Source: Chitinophaga hostae (GTDB taxonomy: Bacteria; Bacteroidota; Bacteroidia; Chitinophagales; Chitinophagaceae). From it: a stretch of DNA of 64,000 bases. This document shows positions 26,751 to 36,185 of this stretch, piece after piece (position 1 is the stretch's first letter; each line of letters opens with the position of its first letter). The notes below the pieces were generated by a model, which had not been told where the DNA came from, did no database searches, and saw only the letters and a list, made by a program, of their open reading frames with translations. Location: contig NZ_JAGTXB010000001.1 of NCBI RefSeq assembly GCF_018224885.1, positions 558,001-622,000 of the forward strand. Reading direction: 5' to 3'. A program made the position numbers and the translations under genes.

Positions 26751-28562
26751 TTATTGCTTGTCGTTATGAAAATGCGCCCAGATCAGTTTGGCTTTTGCAG
26801 TACCCACTTCTTTCGTAAGGTCTTCCAGCGACAACAATTTTATTTTGGCTACCGAGCGGAAAGTTTTCAATAATTGGGTAGCGGTATTTTCACCAATTCC
26901 TTTGATACCTTCCAGCTCATTTTTAAACGTGCCTTTGCTGCGTTTCTGCCGGTGAAAAGTAATACCAAAGCGGTGTACTTCGTCGCGCACCCTGCGTATC
27001 AGTTTCAGGCTTTCGCTGTTATAAGGCAACTTTATACTTTCGGAATCGCCCGGGAAAAATATTTCCTCTTCATTTTTGGCTAGCCCCACAACGGTCATAC
27101 TGCCTATCAGGTTCAGCTCGCGAATGCTCTCCATAGCAGATCCGAGCTGGCCTTTACCGCCATCGATAATGACCAGCTGAGGCAAGGGCTGCTGCTCAGC
27201 TAACAGGCGGTTATATCGTCTGAAAACAACTTCTTTCATCGAGGCAAAGTCATTGATCCCTTCTACCGTTTTGATGTTGAAATGCCGGTAATCTTTATTC
27301 GAAGCCAGACCATCTTTAAATACCACGCATGCTGCCACGGGATAACTACCCTGGAAGTTTGAGTTATCAAAACATTCGATATGCTCCGGTAGTACCGGTA
27401 ACTCCAGGTCGGCCTGCAGCTGATATAATACCTGTTTGCGTTCCATATCCGTTTTACCTTCCAGGTGCAGGATCTTTTTACGATAGAGGTCTTCTTTAAA
27501 ATAGTTTACATTCTTCTCCGACAATTCCAACAGTTTCTTTTTATCGCCTCCCCTGGGAACAGTAACAGCAACGCTGTTTTCCGGATATTCTAATGGGAAC
27601 GGCACTACTATTTCGTTGGTAATGCTTTTAAATACTTCCCGGAGATAGGCAATAGCATAAGCCAGCACTTCTTCATCCGTTTCCTCCAGCTGCTTTTCCA
27701 GCGTTACGGTTTTGGTGTCGGCGATGGTACCGTTAAGAATGCGCAGGTAGTTTACATATGCGTGATTGCCCTCGCTGATAATGGAAAACACATCCACATT
27801 GCCCATGCGGTTATTAACGATGGTGGATTTGGCAGAATAATCTTCCAGGCTGGCTATTTTTTTGCGCATGATCTCAGCCTTCTCAAATTCCATCTTCGAC
27901 ACATGCTCCAGCATCTGTTCTTTAAACAGGCTGACCACCGGCGTAAGATTACCTTTTAAAACGTTCTTCACCTGCTGCAGCCCTTCCCGGTAATCTTCCT
28001 GCGTTTGCAATCCTTCACAAGGGCCTTTGCAATTTCCCAGGTGGTATTCAAGACATACCTTGAACTTCCCTTTTCGTATATTCTCTTCCGTTAAGTTCAG
28101 GTTGCAGGTACGTAAAGGGATATTGTATTTGATGACATCCAGTATTTCCCTGACACGACCCACAGAGGTAAACGGCCCCAGGTAATCCGATCCGTCTTTG
28201 ATAACATTGCGCGTAAAAAACACACGGGGAAACGATTCGTGTTTAATAACAATGTAGGGATAGGTTTTATCATCTTTCAGGTTAATATTATACTTCGGCC
28301 TGAATTGTTTAATAAGGGAATTTTCCAGTAAAAAGGCATCCTGCTCCGAATCTACAATGGTGAATTCAATGTGGTGGATATGTTCCACCAGTTTGCGGGT
28401 TTTGTAACTATCATGATTTTTTACAAAATAGGAACTGACCCTTTTACGCAAACTTTTGGCCTTGCCCACGTACAGGAGCGTACCGGATTCGTCGTAGTAT
28501 TTATAAATACCTGCATTGGCAGGTATGGTATGTGATATTTTCTGAAACTCCGCTGCGGTCAT
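26751..28562 (-). CDS. uvrC: Excinuclease ABC subunit C
   Basis: A 603-residue nuclease of nucleotide excision repair; it makes both cuts around a lesion with UvrB. Domains in order: GIY-YIG nuclease (about 15-95, AGIYKYYDESGTLLYVGKAKSLRKR), a Cys-rich segment (CLEYHLGNCKGPCEG), the UVR motif that binds UvrB (about 203-238, KMEFEKAEIMRKKI), the RNase H-like C-terminal nuclease (IECFDNSNFQGSYPVAACVVF, LVIIDGGKGQL), and a helix-hairpin-helix end (LEGIKGIGENTATQLL). Length is normal. It starts two bases after the stop of an upstream lipoprotein gene, so the two are co-transcribed. Confidence 0.97.
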   Translation of the reverse strand: MTAAEFQKISHTIPANAGIYKYYDESGTLLYVGKAKSLRKRVSSYFVKNHDSYKTRKLVEHIHHIEFTIVDSEQDAFLLENSLIKQFRPKYNINLKDDKTYPYIVIKHESFPRVFFTRNVIKDGSDYLGPFTSVGRVREILDVIKYNIPLRTCNLNLTEENIRKGKFKVCLEYHLGNCKGPCEGLQTQEDYREGLQQVKNVLKGNLTPVVSLFKEQMLEHVSKMEFEKAEIMRKKIASLEDYSAKSTIVNNRMGNVDVFSIISEGNHAYVNYLRILNGTIADTKTVTLEKQLEETDEEVLAYAIAYLREVFKSITNEIVVPFPLEYPENSVAVTVPRGGDKKKLLELSEKNVNYFKEDLYRKKILHLEGKTDMERKQVLYQLQADLELPVLPEHIECFDNSNFQGSYPVAACVVFKDGLASNKDYRHFNIKTVEGINDFASMKEVVFRRYNRLLAEQQPLPQLVIIDGGKGQLGSAMESIRELNLIGSMTVVGLAKNEEEIFFPGDSESIKLPYNSESLKLIRRVRDEVHRFGITFHRQKRSKGTFKNELEGIKGIGENTATQLLKTFRSVAKIKLLSLEDLTKEVGTAKAKLIWAHFHNDKQ

Positions 28563-28564
28563 GT

Positions 28565-29149
28565 TTACATCCCTTTTTTAGGTGCAATCGTTACATTTAT
28601 TTCCAGTTCCTTGGGCGACAGAAAGGCGATTTTCTGATAGGTAGTCATCCGAACCTGCTTTTTTTGCTGGTAAAAAAGGTCCTGCCGGAACTCATACACC
28701 AGGTTGCTGGTGTAAGAATGGATGTTCACCTGTTGAATGTTGCCCTGTTTATCCAGCTCCATTATCACTTCAGAGGGATTGGTTTGTTTGCCCCGGGATT
28801 TATATATCACGGATTTTCTGCCGGAAAACGGATCGTACAGACTGGATGTATCATATTCGTCCCGGAGAGAGGGCTTATTCAGATCGGCATCCATGAATGG
28901 CTTTAACAGGTCATGTACCGTGGCGCTGTCTGTACCGGAAACCTGTGCCGTATCTTTTTTGCCGTTGAGCACCACTGTTTTAAACAAGGTATAGTCGTTG
29001 GACCGGATATTTTTATCCTCCTGGCTGAAATAGTCTGGCAGTCGGACAAACTTATCCAGTGAGGAAGGGTTCGATTGTTTATTTGCCGTGTTACAGGCCA
29101 TAAAGCCAATTATGGTAAACAACACCGTTACTTGCCTGTATTTTTTCAT
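28565..29149 (-). CDS. Lipoprotein of unknown function upstream of uvrC
   Basis: A 194-residue predicted lipoprotein. The signal MKKYRQVTVLFTIIGFMA-C ends in a lipobox with Cys19. The mature part contains SLDKFVRLPDYFSQEDKNIRS and a beta-rich C-terminal region (VIYKSRGKQTNPSEVIMELDKQGNI). I do not recognise a domain. It lies two bases upstream of uvrC on the same strand; such an association is seen from the sequence only and no functional link is claimed. Confidence 0.8.
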   Translation of the reverse strand: MKKYRQVTVLFTIIGFMACNTANKQSNPSSLDKFVRLPDYFSQEDKNIRSNDYTLFKTVVLNGKKDTAQVSGTDSATVHDLLKPFMDADLNKPSLRDEYDTSSLYDPFSGRKSVIYKSRGKQTNPSEVIMELDKQGNIQQVNIHSYTSNLVYEFRQDLFYQQKKQVRMTTYQKIAFLSPKELEINVTIAPKKGM

Positions 29150-29350
29150 GCTGCAAAATTAATACTTAAATGTGGGTCATAAAAAATGCGCCGTAAAAAC
29201 GGCGCATCGATGCATGAGCAAATCTGTCGAGAGCACTAAAAATATGTAAATCAGCACGTTGGCTGACAATTTTTTCCAGGTCAACGTCTATTAAACGGGT
29301 GCCATGAACTAAATGTTACAGGCGGGGATAAATAAACCTCGAATTTTTCC

Positions 29351-29498
29351 TTTATCAGGATTTGATGATTCCGGGATTTTTCCTGTCGCTTAAAAAAGAT
29401 TAGCGAATCTAAAAGCGGGTATCCACTTTGTCTTCGCTAATCCTTTTTTTAATCCTGTAAAATATAATCCTGAAATCGTCAAAATCAGTTTAATCCTA
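29351..29498. repeat. Family C element (copy C2, decayed) with inner bidirectional terminator
   Basis: The right outer part (AATCGTCAAAATCAGTTTAA, ending near 29495) is almost identical to the right arm of C1 at 18110-18130. The left outer arm has diverged. The inner hairpin GATTAGCGAA (29398-29407) / TTCGCTAATC (29433-29442) is flanked by A6 on the left and T7 on the right, so it can terminate transcription in both directions. It lies just beyond the gpmI stop. Confidence 0.75.
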
Positions 29499-29511
29499 AA
29501 ACGAATCCGCG

Positions 29512-31035
29512 CTACACCAGGAGGTTACCGGTCATTTCCTTAGGGATGGGTAATCCCATGAAATGCAGGATGGTAGGAGCAATATCGCCTAGTTTACCAT
29601 CTTTTACGGTTCCCCTGAAATCTTTGTTGATAATAAAGAAAGGTACCAGGTTCAGCGAGTGGGCGGTATTAGGACTGCCGTCTTCGTTGATCATAAAATC
29701 TGCGTTTCCGTGGTCTGCAGTGAGGAAAACGGTGTAGTCGCTGGCCAGTGCGGCAGTTACTACGCGTTCAACGCAATGGTCAACTGTTTCCACTGCTTTC
29801 ACAACGGCTTCGAAAACGCCGGTATGGCCTACCATGTCGGCATTAGCGAAATTGAGCACCACGAAATCGGCTGATTTTTGCTCCAGTTCAGGAACAATCA
29901 GGTCTGCCAGCTCATTGGCGCTCATTTCGGGTTTCAGATCGTAGGTGGCCACTTTAGGAGAAGCCGCCATCAATCTGCGTTCGCCGGGGAATTCCGTTTC
30001 ACGGCCGCCGGAAAAGAAGAAAGATACGTGCGGATATTTCTCTGTTTCAGCGATACGGATCTGTGTGCAGTTATCTTTCGCCAGCACTTCACCCAGCGTC
30101 ATATTGAGATTATCGTTTTCAAAAATTACGTGTACATTTTTATAGGTACGGTCGTAATCCGTCATGGTAGTATAGTAAAGATCCAGTGGCTTCATGCCGA
30201 AATCAGGAAATGCTTCCTGGCTCAGTACCTGTGTTATTTCGCGGCAACGATCTGTACGGAAGTTGAAGCAAAGTACAGCGTCTCCGTCCTGTATAGTGGC
30301 TACTGGCTTTTGCTGCGCATCTGTCACCACAATTGGTTTTATGAATTCATCTGTTACGCCTTCTGCGTAAGATGCTTTTACGGCAGTTAACGGGTCCTGG
30401 GTAGGGGTGCCTGTACCGTGTACCAGGGCGTCGTAAGCCAGTTTCACACGTTCCCAGCGTTTATCGCGGTCCATGGCGTAGTAACGGCCGGTAATGGTGG
30501 CAATTTTACCCGTGGATGCTTCCAGGTGGGCCGACAGGTTTTCGAGATAACCCAATCCACTTTTCGGATCTGTATCACGTCCGTCTGTAAAGGCATGGAT
30601 GTATACTTTTTCCAGACCCTGTGCTTTCGCGATAGTGGTCAGCGCTTTCAGGTGTTCAATATGTGAATGCACCCCGCCATCACTTACGAGTCCGATCAGG
30701 TGCAGGGCTTTATCATTGTTTTTGGCATGAGCCAGGGTATCCAGTAATACAGGATTGGCTGCCAGTTCTCCATCTCTGATCGCTACATTGATCCTTTGTA
30801 ATTCCTGGTATACGATTCTGCCGGCGCCGATGTTCAGATGCCCTACTTCAGAGTTACCCATTTGTCCGTCCGGAAGACCAACGGCTTCACCACAGGTGAT
30901 CAGGTGACTGTGCGGGTATTGCTTGTATAAACTGCTTACAAAGGGAGTTTTTGCATGTGCAATGGCATCGGCTGTAGGAACTTTACCTTCGCCCCATCCG
31001 TCCATAATTACGAGAATGGCTCTTTTCTTTTCCAT
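29512..31035 (-). CDS. gpmI: Cofactor-independent phosphoglycerate mutase
   Basis: A 507-residue cytoplasmic enzyme that converts 3- to 2-phosphoglycerate with two Mn ions. The alkaline-phosphatase-like fold is shown by Asp12 in VIMDGWG, the catalytic Ser62 in GNSEVGHLNIGAG, the substrate-binding DGRDTDPKSG, GRYYAMDRDKRW, and the metal-ligand regions NFANADMVGHTG and LTADHGNAD. Length is normal. Single-gene unit on the minus strand; the C2 element with its inner terminator follows it directly. Confidence 0.97.
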   Translation of the reverse strand: MEKKRAILVIMDGWGEGKVPTADAIAHAKTPFVSSLYKQYPHSHLITCGEAVGLPDGQMGNSEVGHLNIGAGRIVYQELQRINVAIRDGELAANPVLLDTLAHAKNNDKALHLIGLVSDGGVHSHIEHLKALTTIAKAQGLEKVYIHAFTDGRDTDPKSGLGYLENLSAHLEASTGKIATITGRYYAMDRDKRWERVKLAYDALVHGTGTPTQDPLTAVKASYAEGVTDEFIKPIVVTDAQQKPVATIQDGDAVLCFNFRTDRCREITQVLSQEAFPDFGMKPLDLYYTTMTDYDRTYKNVHVIFENDNLNMTLGEVLAKDNCTQIRIAETEKYPHVSFFFSGGRETEFPGERRLMAASPKVATYDLKPEMSANELADLIVPELEQKSADFVVLNFANADMVGHTGVFEAVVKAVETVDHCVERVVTAALASDYTVFLTADHGNADFMINEDGSPNTAHSLNLVPFFIINKDFRGTVKDGKLGDIAPTILHFMGLPIPKEMTGNLLV

Positions 31036-31328
31036 ATCCTATCTGGTTATAGTTTAATATAAATTCACTCAAGAGGGTGAAAGTACTTATAAAGGGTTTA
31101 AATATTTTGCAAAAATAACGCTTATCAAAAAATTAACCCTCCAGACCTTGCTTTGCACAGATCTTATATTCTAATTATTCAAAATGAAACACATATTATC
31201 TTACTATCATGACTTACTGATTAGTAGCTACCACGATAATGTGATTTTATTGATTTGCAGCGCGTTTGGCATAGTTTTCGCTTTTAATTTGAGTTGGAAA
31301 AATCACATTTTTAATAAAATAACTGACA
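31036..31328. other. Divergent intergenic region
   Basis: About 290 bp between the divergent gpmI and DUF4783 genes. It is A/T-rich and must carry both promoters. A short overlapping ORF (31184-31411) was not accepted as a gene. No repeat element of the A-D families is present. Confidence 0.4.
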
Positions 31329-31745
31329 ATGAAGAAGCTATTGATTGTGCTGGGGATCATGTTGGTAGGAGGAGTTTTTACAGCATTTACACTGTCGGCC
31401 AGGTCAATTAGTATTGTAACGGTTGCGGGCCCATTTGAAGACGTAGTAGCTGCATTGAAACAAGGTGATGTAAATGCTTTATCACGCTATCTTGATAATA
31501 CCGTTGAAATTAATATAGCAGGAAAATCAAATTCCTATAGTAAGGCACAGGCAGAAATTATCCTAAAGGATTTCTTCTCCAAAAATCCGGTGAAATCTTT
31601 TGAACTCATCCATCAGGGAGGTGATAACTCCCGTTTTGGTATCGGCAATATGAGTACTGGTAATGGTGCTTTCAGGGTTTCCTTTTTCCTGCAAAAGAAA
31701 GGTGGTAGTATGGTACTGAATGAATTAAGGTTTGAGAGTAAGTAG
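31329..31745 (+). CDS. DUF4783 secreted protein
   Basis: A 138-residue protein with an N-terminal signal segment (MKKLLIVLGIMLVGGVFTAF). The mature part matches the DUF4783 pattern: FEDVVAALKQGDVNALSRYLDNTVEINIAGKSNSYSKAQAE, then LKDFFSKNPVKSFELIHQG. The fold looks like the NTF2/SnoaL class, but no active-site residues are evident. It precedes nadC, an arrangement I recall from other Bacteroidota, yet a strong terminator separates the two here. Confidence 0.85.
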   Translation: MKKLLIVLGIMLVGGVFTAFTLSARSISIVTVAGPFEDVVAALKQGDVNALSRYLDNTVEINIAGKSNSYSKAQAEIILKDFFSKNPVKSFELIHQGGDNSRFGIGNMSTGNGAFRVSFFLQKKGGSMVLNELRFESK

Positions 31746-31778
31746 CTTTACCCATATAAATAATTGAAAAAAACCGAT

Positions 31779-31812
31779 GCCCCGCAATAAATTGCGGGGC
31801 ACTTTTTATTTT
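31779..31812 (+). terminator. Strong rho-independent terminator
   Basis: Stem GCCCCGCAA (31779-31787) with TTGCGGGGC (31792-31800), 4-nt loop, then ACTTTTTATTTTT. Confidence 0.92.
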
Positions 31813-31830
31813 TGACATATCTTTCACGCG

Positions 31831-31927
31831 GTAATTACGAATGGCGAATTACGAATTACGGATTTGTGAAGAAAGCGAATGCTCTTCTCCCCACAGATCC
31901 GTAATTCGTAATTTGTAATTCGCAATT
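31831..31927. repeat. Family D palindromic element (AATTACG heptads)
   Basis: Left arm (31831-31868) is made of heptads AATTACG, AATGGCG, AATTACG, AATTACG; right arm (31892-31927) of CGTAATT, CGTAATT, TGTAATT, CGCAATT. They pair with few mismatches around a 23-nt loop. TAA recurs every 7 nt in the right arm. It ends 15 bp before the nadC start. Confidence 0.88.
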
Positions 31928-31942
31928 GAAAATTATTCAACT

Positions 31943-32794
31943 ATGTTAGATGAAGCAGCGCTGAATGCGTTTATCAGAAGCGCACTGGCAGAAGATATCG
32001 GAAGCGGGGACCATTCCACAATGGCTTGTATTCCTCCTACTGCGAAAGGAAAAGCGGTTTTGAAGATCAAGGAAGATGGTATCCTGGCCGGTATGGAAGT
32101 AGCCGAGGCGATCTTTAAATGGCTGGATATGTACACCGTATTTACCCCGCATAAAAAAGATGGCGATGCCATGAAGGCCGGTGAAGTGGCTTTTGAAGTA
32201 GAAGCGGCTGTACACACCCTGCTTATGGGCGAGCGACTGGTACTGAATTGTATGCAGCGCATGAGCGGTATTGCTACTTTAACACATCAGTATGTAACGA
32301 AGCTGAAAGGATATCATACCCGCGTGCTGGATACCCGTAAAACAACGCCCAATTTCCGTATGCTGGAAAAAGAAGCAGTTCGTATAGGCGGTGGCGTTAA
32401 CCACCGGATGGGACTGTATGATATGATTATGCTAAAGGATAATCATATTGATTTTTCCGGTGGCATTACCGCCGCTATTACCAAAACAGTAGCGTATCTG
32501 AAAGAACGTAAGCTTCCGCTGAAAATTGAGGTGGAAACGCGTAACATCGATGATGTGAAGGAAGTGCTCGCGGTAGGACAGATAGACCGCATTATGCTCG
32601 ACAACTTTACACCCGCAGATATTGTTGCCGCATTGGAGCTGATCAAAGGCCGTTTTGAAACAGAGGCATCCGGCGGGATTACCATGGATACCCTGGAAGC
32701 ATACGCCAAAACGGGTGTTGATTACATCTCTGTAGGCGCTATTATACACCATGCTGTGAGCCTGGATCTGAGTCTGAAGGCGATTATACTATAA
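31943..32794 (+). CDS. nadC: Nicotinate-nucleotide pyrophosphorylase (carboxylating)
   Basis: A 283-residue cytoplasmic enzyme converting quinolinate and PRPP to nicotinate mononucleotide in NAD synthesis. Visible family features are ALAEDIGSGDHST near the N-terminus, LVLNCMQRMSGIATLT, VLDTRKTTPNFRMLEKEAVRIGGGVNHR with the phosphate-binding residues, MLKDNHI, IEVETRN and the C-terminal ASGGITMDTL followed by DYISVGAI. Length is normal. Ten bases upstream of the lipid kinase gene, so the two are probably co-transcribed. Confidence 0.97.
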   Translation: MLDEAALNAFIRSALAEDIGSGDHSTMACIPPTAKGKAVLKIKEDGILAGMEVAEAIFKWLDMYTVFTPHKKDGDAMKAGEVAFEVEAAVHTLLMGERLVLNCMQRMSGIATLTHQYVTKLKGYHTRVLDTRKTTPNFRMLEKEAVRIGGGVNHRMGLYDMIMLKDNHIDFSGGITAAITKTVAYLKERKLPLKIEVETRNIDDVKEVLAVGQIDRIMLDNFTPADIVAALELIKGRFETEASGGITMDTLEAYAKTGVDYISVGAIIHHAVSLDLSLKAIIL

Positions 32795-32804
32795 AACAGT
32801 TTTT

Positions 32805-33686
32805 TTGAAGAAGATACTATTTATCATCAACCGCAAAGCGGGTACCGATCGTGAAAAACGCCTGGAACATGCTATCAGAAAGCATTTGCCAGGTGATCAA
32901 TACGAGGTGAGCACAACCTACCTGGCTTACCTTGGACATGGCACAGACCTCGCAAGGGAAGCGGTACAAAACGGCGTGCACACCGTGGTGGCTGTTGGTG
33001 GCGATGGCTCCATCAACGAAATTGCACAGGGACTTATAGGCAGTAATACCGCCATGGCAATATTGCCACTGGGAAGTGGTAACGGGCTGGCACGCGCGCT
33101 CAAAATTCCGCTGGATATCGACAAAGCACTGCGTCTTATTGCCATAGATAAACAACTGCCAATTGATGTGGGCTATGCCAACGAACACCTGTTCCTCAGT
33201 AATGCCGGTGTTGGTTTCGATGCGCTCATCGCGGAACAGTTCCGACATAATACCAAACGTGGCTTGTCTGGCTACACCAAACTGGTACTCAAAAGTTTTA
33301 ATACCTACCAACCGGCGGAATATACCATTGATATTGACGGCCAGTCCTTCCAGGCAAAAGCATTTCTGCTCACGGTAGCCAACGGCAACCAGTTTGGATA
33401 TGAATTTAAACTGGCGCCAAAAGCCAGCGTGTTCGACGGGCAACTGGATCTTTGTATCATGCCACCGGTAGGTATCATGAGCTTGCTGCCAGTGAGCGTT
33501 TTTTCCCTGATGGGCAACATCGATAGAACCCGCTACATCCAGCATTATACAGGAAAAAATATTACTATTAAAAGTGATGCCCTGCAATACCTGCAGGTAG
33601 ATGGCGATGCCGTTCCGCTTACTGAAAATGGCGTAGTGCGCATACGGATACAAACACAGGCGATCAACCTTGTGGTAAACGAATAA
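32805..33686 (+). CDS. YegS/BmrU-type lipid kinase (diacylglycerol kinase family)
   Basis: A 293-residue kinase. The start is a TTG at 32805, giving MKKILFIINRKAGT, the expected N-terminus of this family; no ATG is available nearby. The nucleotide-binding motif is GGDGS (65-69), followed by LPLGSGNGLARAL, FLSNAGVGFDA and a C-terminal beta domain with LQVDGDAVPL. Members phosphorylate diacylglycerol, sphingoid or related lipids; the substrate is not known. In sphingolipid-producing Bacteroidota a sphingoid-like lipid is possible but unproven. Directly follows nadC. Confidence 0.88.
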   Translation: MKKILFIINRKAGTDREKRLEHAIRKHLPGDQYEVSTTYLAYLGHGTDLAREAVQNGVHTVVAVGGDGSINEIAQGLIGSNTAMAILPLGSGNGLARALKIPLDIDKALRLIAIDKQLPIDVGYANEHLFLSNAGVGFDALIAEQFRHNTKRGLSGYTKLVLKSFNTYQPAEYTIDIDGQSFQAKAFLLTVANGNQFGYEFKLAPKASVFDGQLDLCIMPPVGIMSLLPVSVFSLMGNIDRTRYIQHYTGKNITIKSDALQYLQVDGDAVPLTENGVVRIRIQTQAINLVVNE

Positions 33687-33706
33687 CCTTTAAATATTTT
33701 AGGGAG

Positions 33707-34045
33707 ATGTCGAAGAAAAAAAACACACCGGGAAATGGAATTGTATATTCCACTGATCCTAACTTTTCATTCGAACCGGAACCGGAAGAAGTAACAGATA
33801 CATTAGCTCCGGCAGAACAGATCCTGCGGGTAATACTCGATAAAAAACAACGCGCAGGAAAAGTAGTTACACTAGTTACCGGCTTTGTAGGTAAAGAGGA
33901 AGATATAGAGAAACTGGGTAAAGAATTAAAAACGAAATGTGGCACCGGCGGTAGCGTAAAGGATGGCGAAATCCTCATCCAGGGCGACTATAAAGAGAAA
34001 GTAATAAAATGGCTGCAAGACTGGGGCTATAAAAGAACAAAGTAA
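33707..34045 (+). CDS. SUI1/YciH family translation factor
   Basis: A 112-residue protein. The first 35 residues are a charged, flexible tail; the rest is the SUI1 (eIF1) fold: LRVILDKKQRAGKVVTLVTGFVG, LGKELKTKCGTGGSVKDGEILIQGDYKEKVIKWL. Bacterial homologues (YciH) are thought to affect start-codon fidelity, but the role is not fixed. It follows the lipid kinase gene by 20 bp and is last in the nadC unit; the A4 repeat begins at its stop. Confidence 0.92.
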   Translation: MSKKKNTPGNGIVYSTDPNFSFEPEPEEVTDTLAPAEQILRVILDKKQRAGKVVTLVTGFVGKEEDIEKLGKELKTKCGTGGSVKDGEILIQGDYKEKVIKWLQDWGYKRTK

Positions 34046-34046
34046 A

Positions 34047-34156
34047 ACCAGCTTTTAGCTATTAGCTTTTAGCTTTTAGTAAATGCAGCGAAGACCGTCA
34101 TAACATTATCTCCGCTGCATTTACTAAAAGCTAAAAGCTAACAGCTAAAAGCTGGT
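34047..34156. repeat. Family A palindromic element (copy A4)
   Basis: The most regular copy. Four heptads (AGCTTTT, AGCTATT, AGCTTTT, AGCTTTT), an AAATGCAGCGAAGA inner arm, a short loop, the TCCGCTGCATTT inner arm and four heptads ending AAAAGCT. AACCAGC/GCTGGTT closes the outer ends. It fills the space between convergent genes. Confidence 0.93.
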
Positions 34157-34159
34157 TCG

Positions 34160-35152
34160 CTATCTATTTACCAGTTTCATTCCTCCGGCTGTATACCTGG
34201 CTCCGGCGATGGTATTGCTCCGTAAAATGTCGTCGATAGCAGCAAGATCGGCGGCCGATAAGTTCACGTCAGCGGCAGCTGCATTTTCCTGTAAATATTT
34301 TCTGCGTTTGGTGCCCGGAATAGGCACAATGTCTTCACCTTGCGCAAGCAGCCATGCGAGCGACAATTGGGCCGCAGTGATCCCTTTTTCTTTTGCCAGT
34401 GCTTCGAGTGCAGTTACGGTTTGTAAGTTTTGTTCGAAGTTTCCTTCCTGGAAACGAGGCAGGTTTTTGCGGAAATCGCCGTCGCTTAGTACATCGGGGC
34501 TGTTGATAGCGCCCGTGGAAAGGCCTCTGCCCAATGGGCTGTAGGCTACCAGCGTGATGCCCAGTTCGCGGGTGGCCGCAAGGATATCTGGTTCCACATC
34601 GCGGGTAAACAGCGAGTATTCTGTTTGCAGTGCAGCAATAGGATGTACAGCATTTGCCTTTTGAATAGAAGCAACGCCTGCTTCAGACAAGCCAAGGTAG
34701 CGTACCTTACCTTCTTTTACCAACTCGGCCATAGCGCTTACAGTTTCTTCCACAGGTACTGCATCATCTATACGATGAGAATAGTAAAGATCAATTACAT
34801 CTACCTTTAACCTTTTTAAACTTGCTTCACAGGCTTGTTTCAGGTATTTTGGAGAACCATCAAAATAGGTACTCCCATCTTCCTTAAATTTGAATCCGAA
34901 TTTGGTAGCAAGAAAAACTTTATCTCTTTTGGTAGCAAGTATTTTTGAAAGAAGTATTTCATTGGCGCCCTGGCCGTACATGTCGGCGGTGTCCCAGAAG
35001 TTGATGCCCAACTCCAGCGCCAGTTCAAGGGTGGCCAGTGATTCGGTTTCATTAAAGTCCTGGCCATTGCCGTACGCATATGACATGCCCATGCAACCCA
35101 GTCCAATAGCGGATATTGACTCACCTGTTTTACCTAGTTTTCTGTACTGCAT
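34160..35152 (-). CDS. Aldo/keto reductase
   Basis: A 330-residue NADPH-dependent oxidoreductase of the AKR superfamily (TIM barrel). The catalytic tetrad is visible: Asp in WDTADMYG with Tyr, Lys in FLATKFGF and His in [13 protein letters not shown]-binding features are present near the C-terminus, in [18 protein letters not shown]. Similar to the YakC/AKR13-like group acting on small aldehydes and ketones; the physiological substrate is unknown. The AraC-type regulator gene lies 88 bp upstream on the same strand and may control it. The gene ends at the A4 repeat. Confidence 0.93.
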   Translation of the reverse strand: MQYRKLGKTGESISAIGLGCMGMSYAYGNGQDFNETESLATLELALELGINFWDTADMYGQGANEILLSKILATKRDKVFLATKFGFKFKEDGSTYFDGSPKYLKQACEASLKRLKVDVIDLYYSHRIDDAVPVEETVSAMAELVKEGKVRYLGLSEAGVASIQKANAVHPIAALQTEYSLFTRDVEPDILAATRELGITLVAYSPLGRGLSTGAINSPDVLSDGDFRKNLPRFQEGNFEQNLQTVTALEALAKEKGITAAQLSLAWLLAQGEDIVPIPGTKRRKYLQENAAAADVNLSAADLAAIDDILRSNTIAGARYTAGGMKLVNR

Positions 35153-35240
35153 ATTGTTTTCATTTTAGTGATACAAAAGTACATGCAGGTACAGGACTTA
35201 CAGTTGTAAGTGGCAAAGTATTACTTGTTAATATCAAAGG

Positions 35241-36185
35241 TTAATGCACCCTGTAAATATGTGGTGCTACGCCACTGTGATTTTTAAAAAAGTGTGTGAA
35301 GTTACCGGGGTCCTCAAAACCCAGGCACCAGGCTATTTCAGCAATCTGCCAGTCTGTATGCATCAGCAGCAGGCGCGCTTCCAGCAGCATCCGCTGCCGG
35401 ATATGTTCGCTCACCGTACGGCCTGTAGCCTGTTTTACACAGGCATTTAAATGGTTGGGATGCGTATTTAAAACCTGGGCAAATTCCTTCGCTGTTTTAA
35501 GCGACACCTGGTTGTGGCTGTATTCAATGGGAAACTGCTTTTCCAGTTTGTCGGTGAAACGGTGCGCCAGTATCTGTGCGGCCGACATGGGCCGGTTAGG
35601 CTGCTGTACCTGTGCCGATAAACGCTTTCCTTCCAGCATCAGCAGTTTCAGGTATATAAGAATAGCTTCCTGTTTAAAGGCTGCATTTTCATGATACTCC
35701 CGCAGTAACTGTCTGAATATCGATTGAAGATATTCGCTTTGCTCATCCGTTAATTTAAATACTGCTTTTGCACCCATCTGTAAAAGCGGGTGTTGTAACA
35801 GGTTTTCAGGATGTGATGGCTGCGATTCAAACAGCAGGTCTGTAAACAGGCAGAAGTAACCCTCCTGCACATCAGAAGTGGCCCGCCATGTTTTCAGCTC
35901 AAACGGATTAATGAAAAGTAAAGTTGGACCATCTATTTCGTAGCGGTCTTCACCCATTGTGAAAACGCCGGTGCCTTTACTAAAGAAACTTATTTTATAA
36001 TAATCCCGTCTGCTGGCGGTAACCTCATCCAAACAGGGATATTGCGCTCTTTCCTGTACGGCAAAACTGCCCCGCAGCGGTGCTTTGGGGATCATTTCCT
36101 TACGCGTGTACAAGAGAAGATCGTCGTTGAAGTCGTTGATTGTTTTCAGCTCAATGGAAGCATTTTTATTCGTAGACATTACCAA
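35241..36185 (-). CDS. AraC-family transcriptional regulator
   Basis: A 314-residue regulator; the start may be at 36185 or two codons in (MSTNKN). An N-terminal cupin-like sensor (about 1-170) has FSKGTGVFTMGEDRYEIDGPTLLFINPFE. The C-terminal AraC DNA-binding region (about 210-314) has two helix-turn-helix motifs: SLKTAKEFAQVLNTHPNHLNACVKQATG and WQIAEIAWCLGFEDPGNFTHFFKNHSG. The effector is unknown. The aldo/keto reductase gene downstream on the same strand is a likely target, in a common AraC plus AKR arrangement. Confidence 0.93.
   Translation of the reverse strand: MVMSTNKNASIELKTINDFNDDLLLYTRKEMIPKAPLRGSFAVQERAQYPCLDEVTASRRDYYKISFFSKGTGVFTMGEDRYEIDGPTLLFINPFELKTWRATSDVQEGYFCLFTDLLFESQPSHPENLLQHPLLQMGAKAVFKLTDEQSEYLQSIFRQLLREYHENAAFKQEAILIYLKLLMLEGKRLSAQVQQPNRPMSAAQILAHRFTDKLEKQFPIEYSHNQVSLKTAKEFAQVLNTHPNHLNACVKQATGRTVSEHIRQRMLLEARLLLMHTDWQIAEIAWCLGFEDPGNFTHFFKNHSGVAPHIYRVH

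Noticed and set aside
31184..31411. 75-codon ORF overlapping the start of the DUF4783 gene
   Set aside because: It runs out of frame into a gene with a proper signal peptide and domain; the upstream part is A/T-rich without protein-like character.
32817..33653. 278-codon minus-strand ORF opposite the lipid kinase gene
   Set aside because: It is a shadow of the plus-strand kinase gene, whose GGDGS and other motifs prove the coding frame; the antisense translation has no domain-like pattern.
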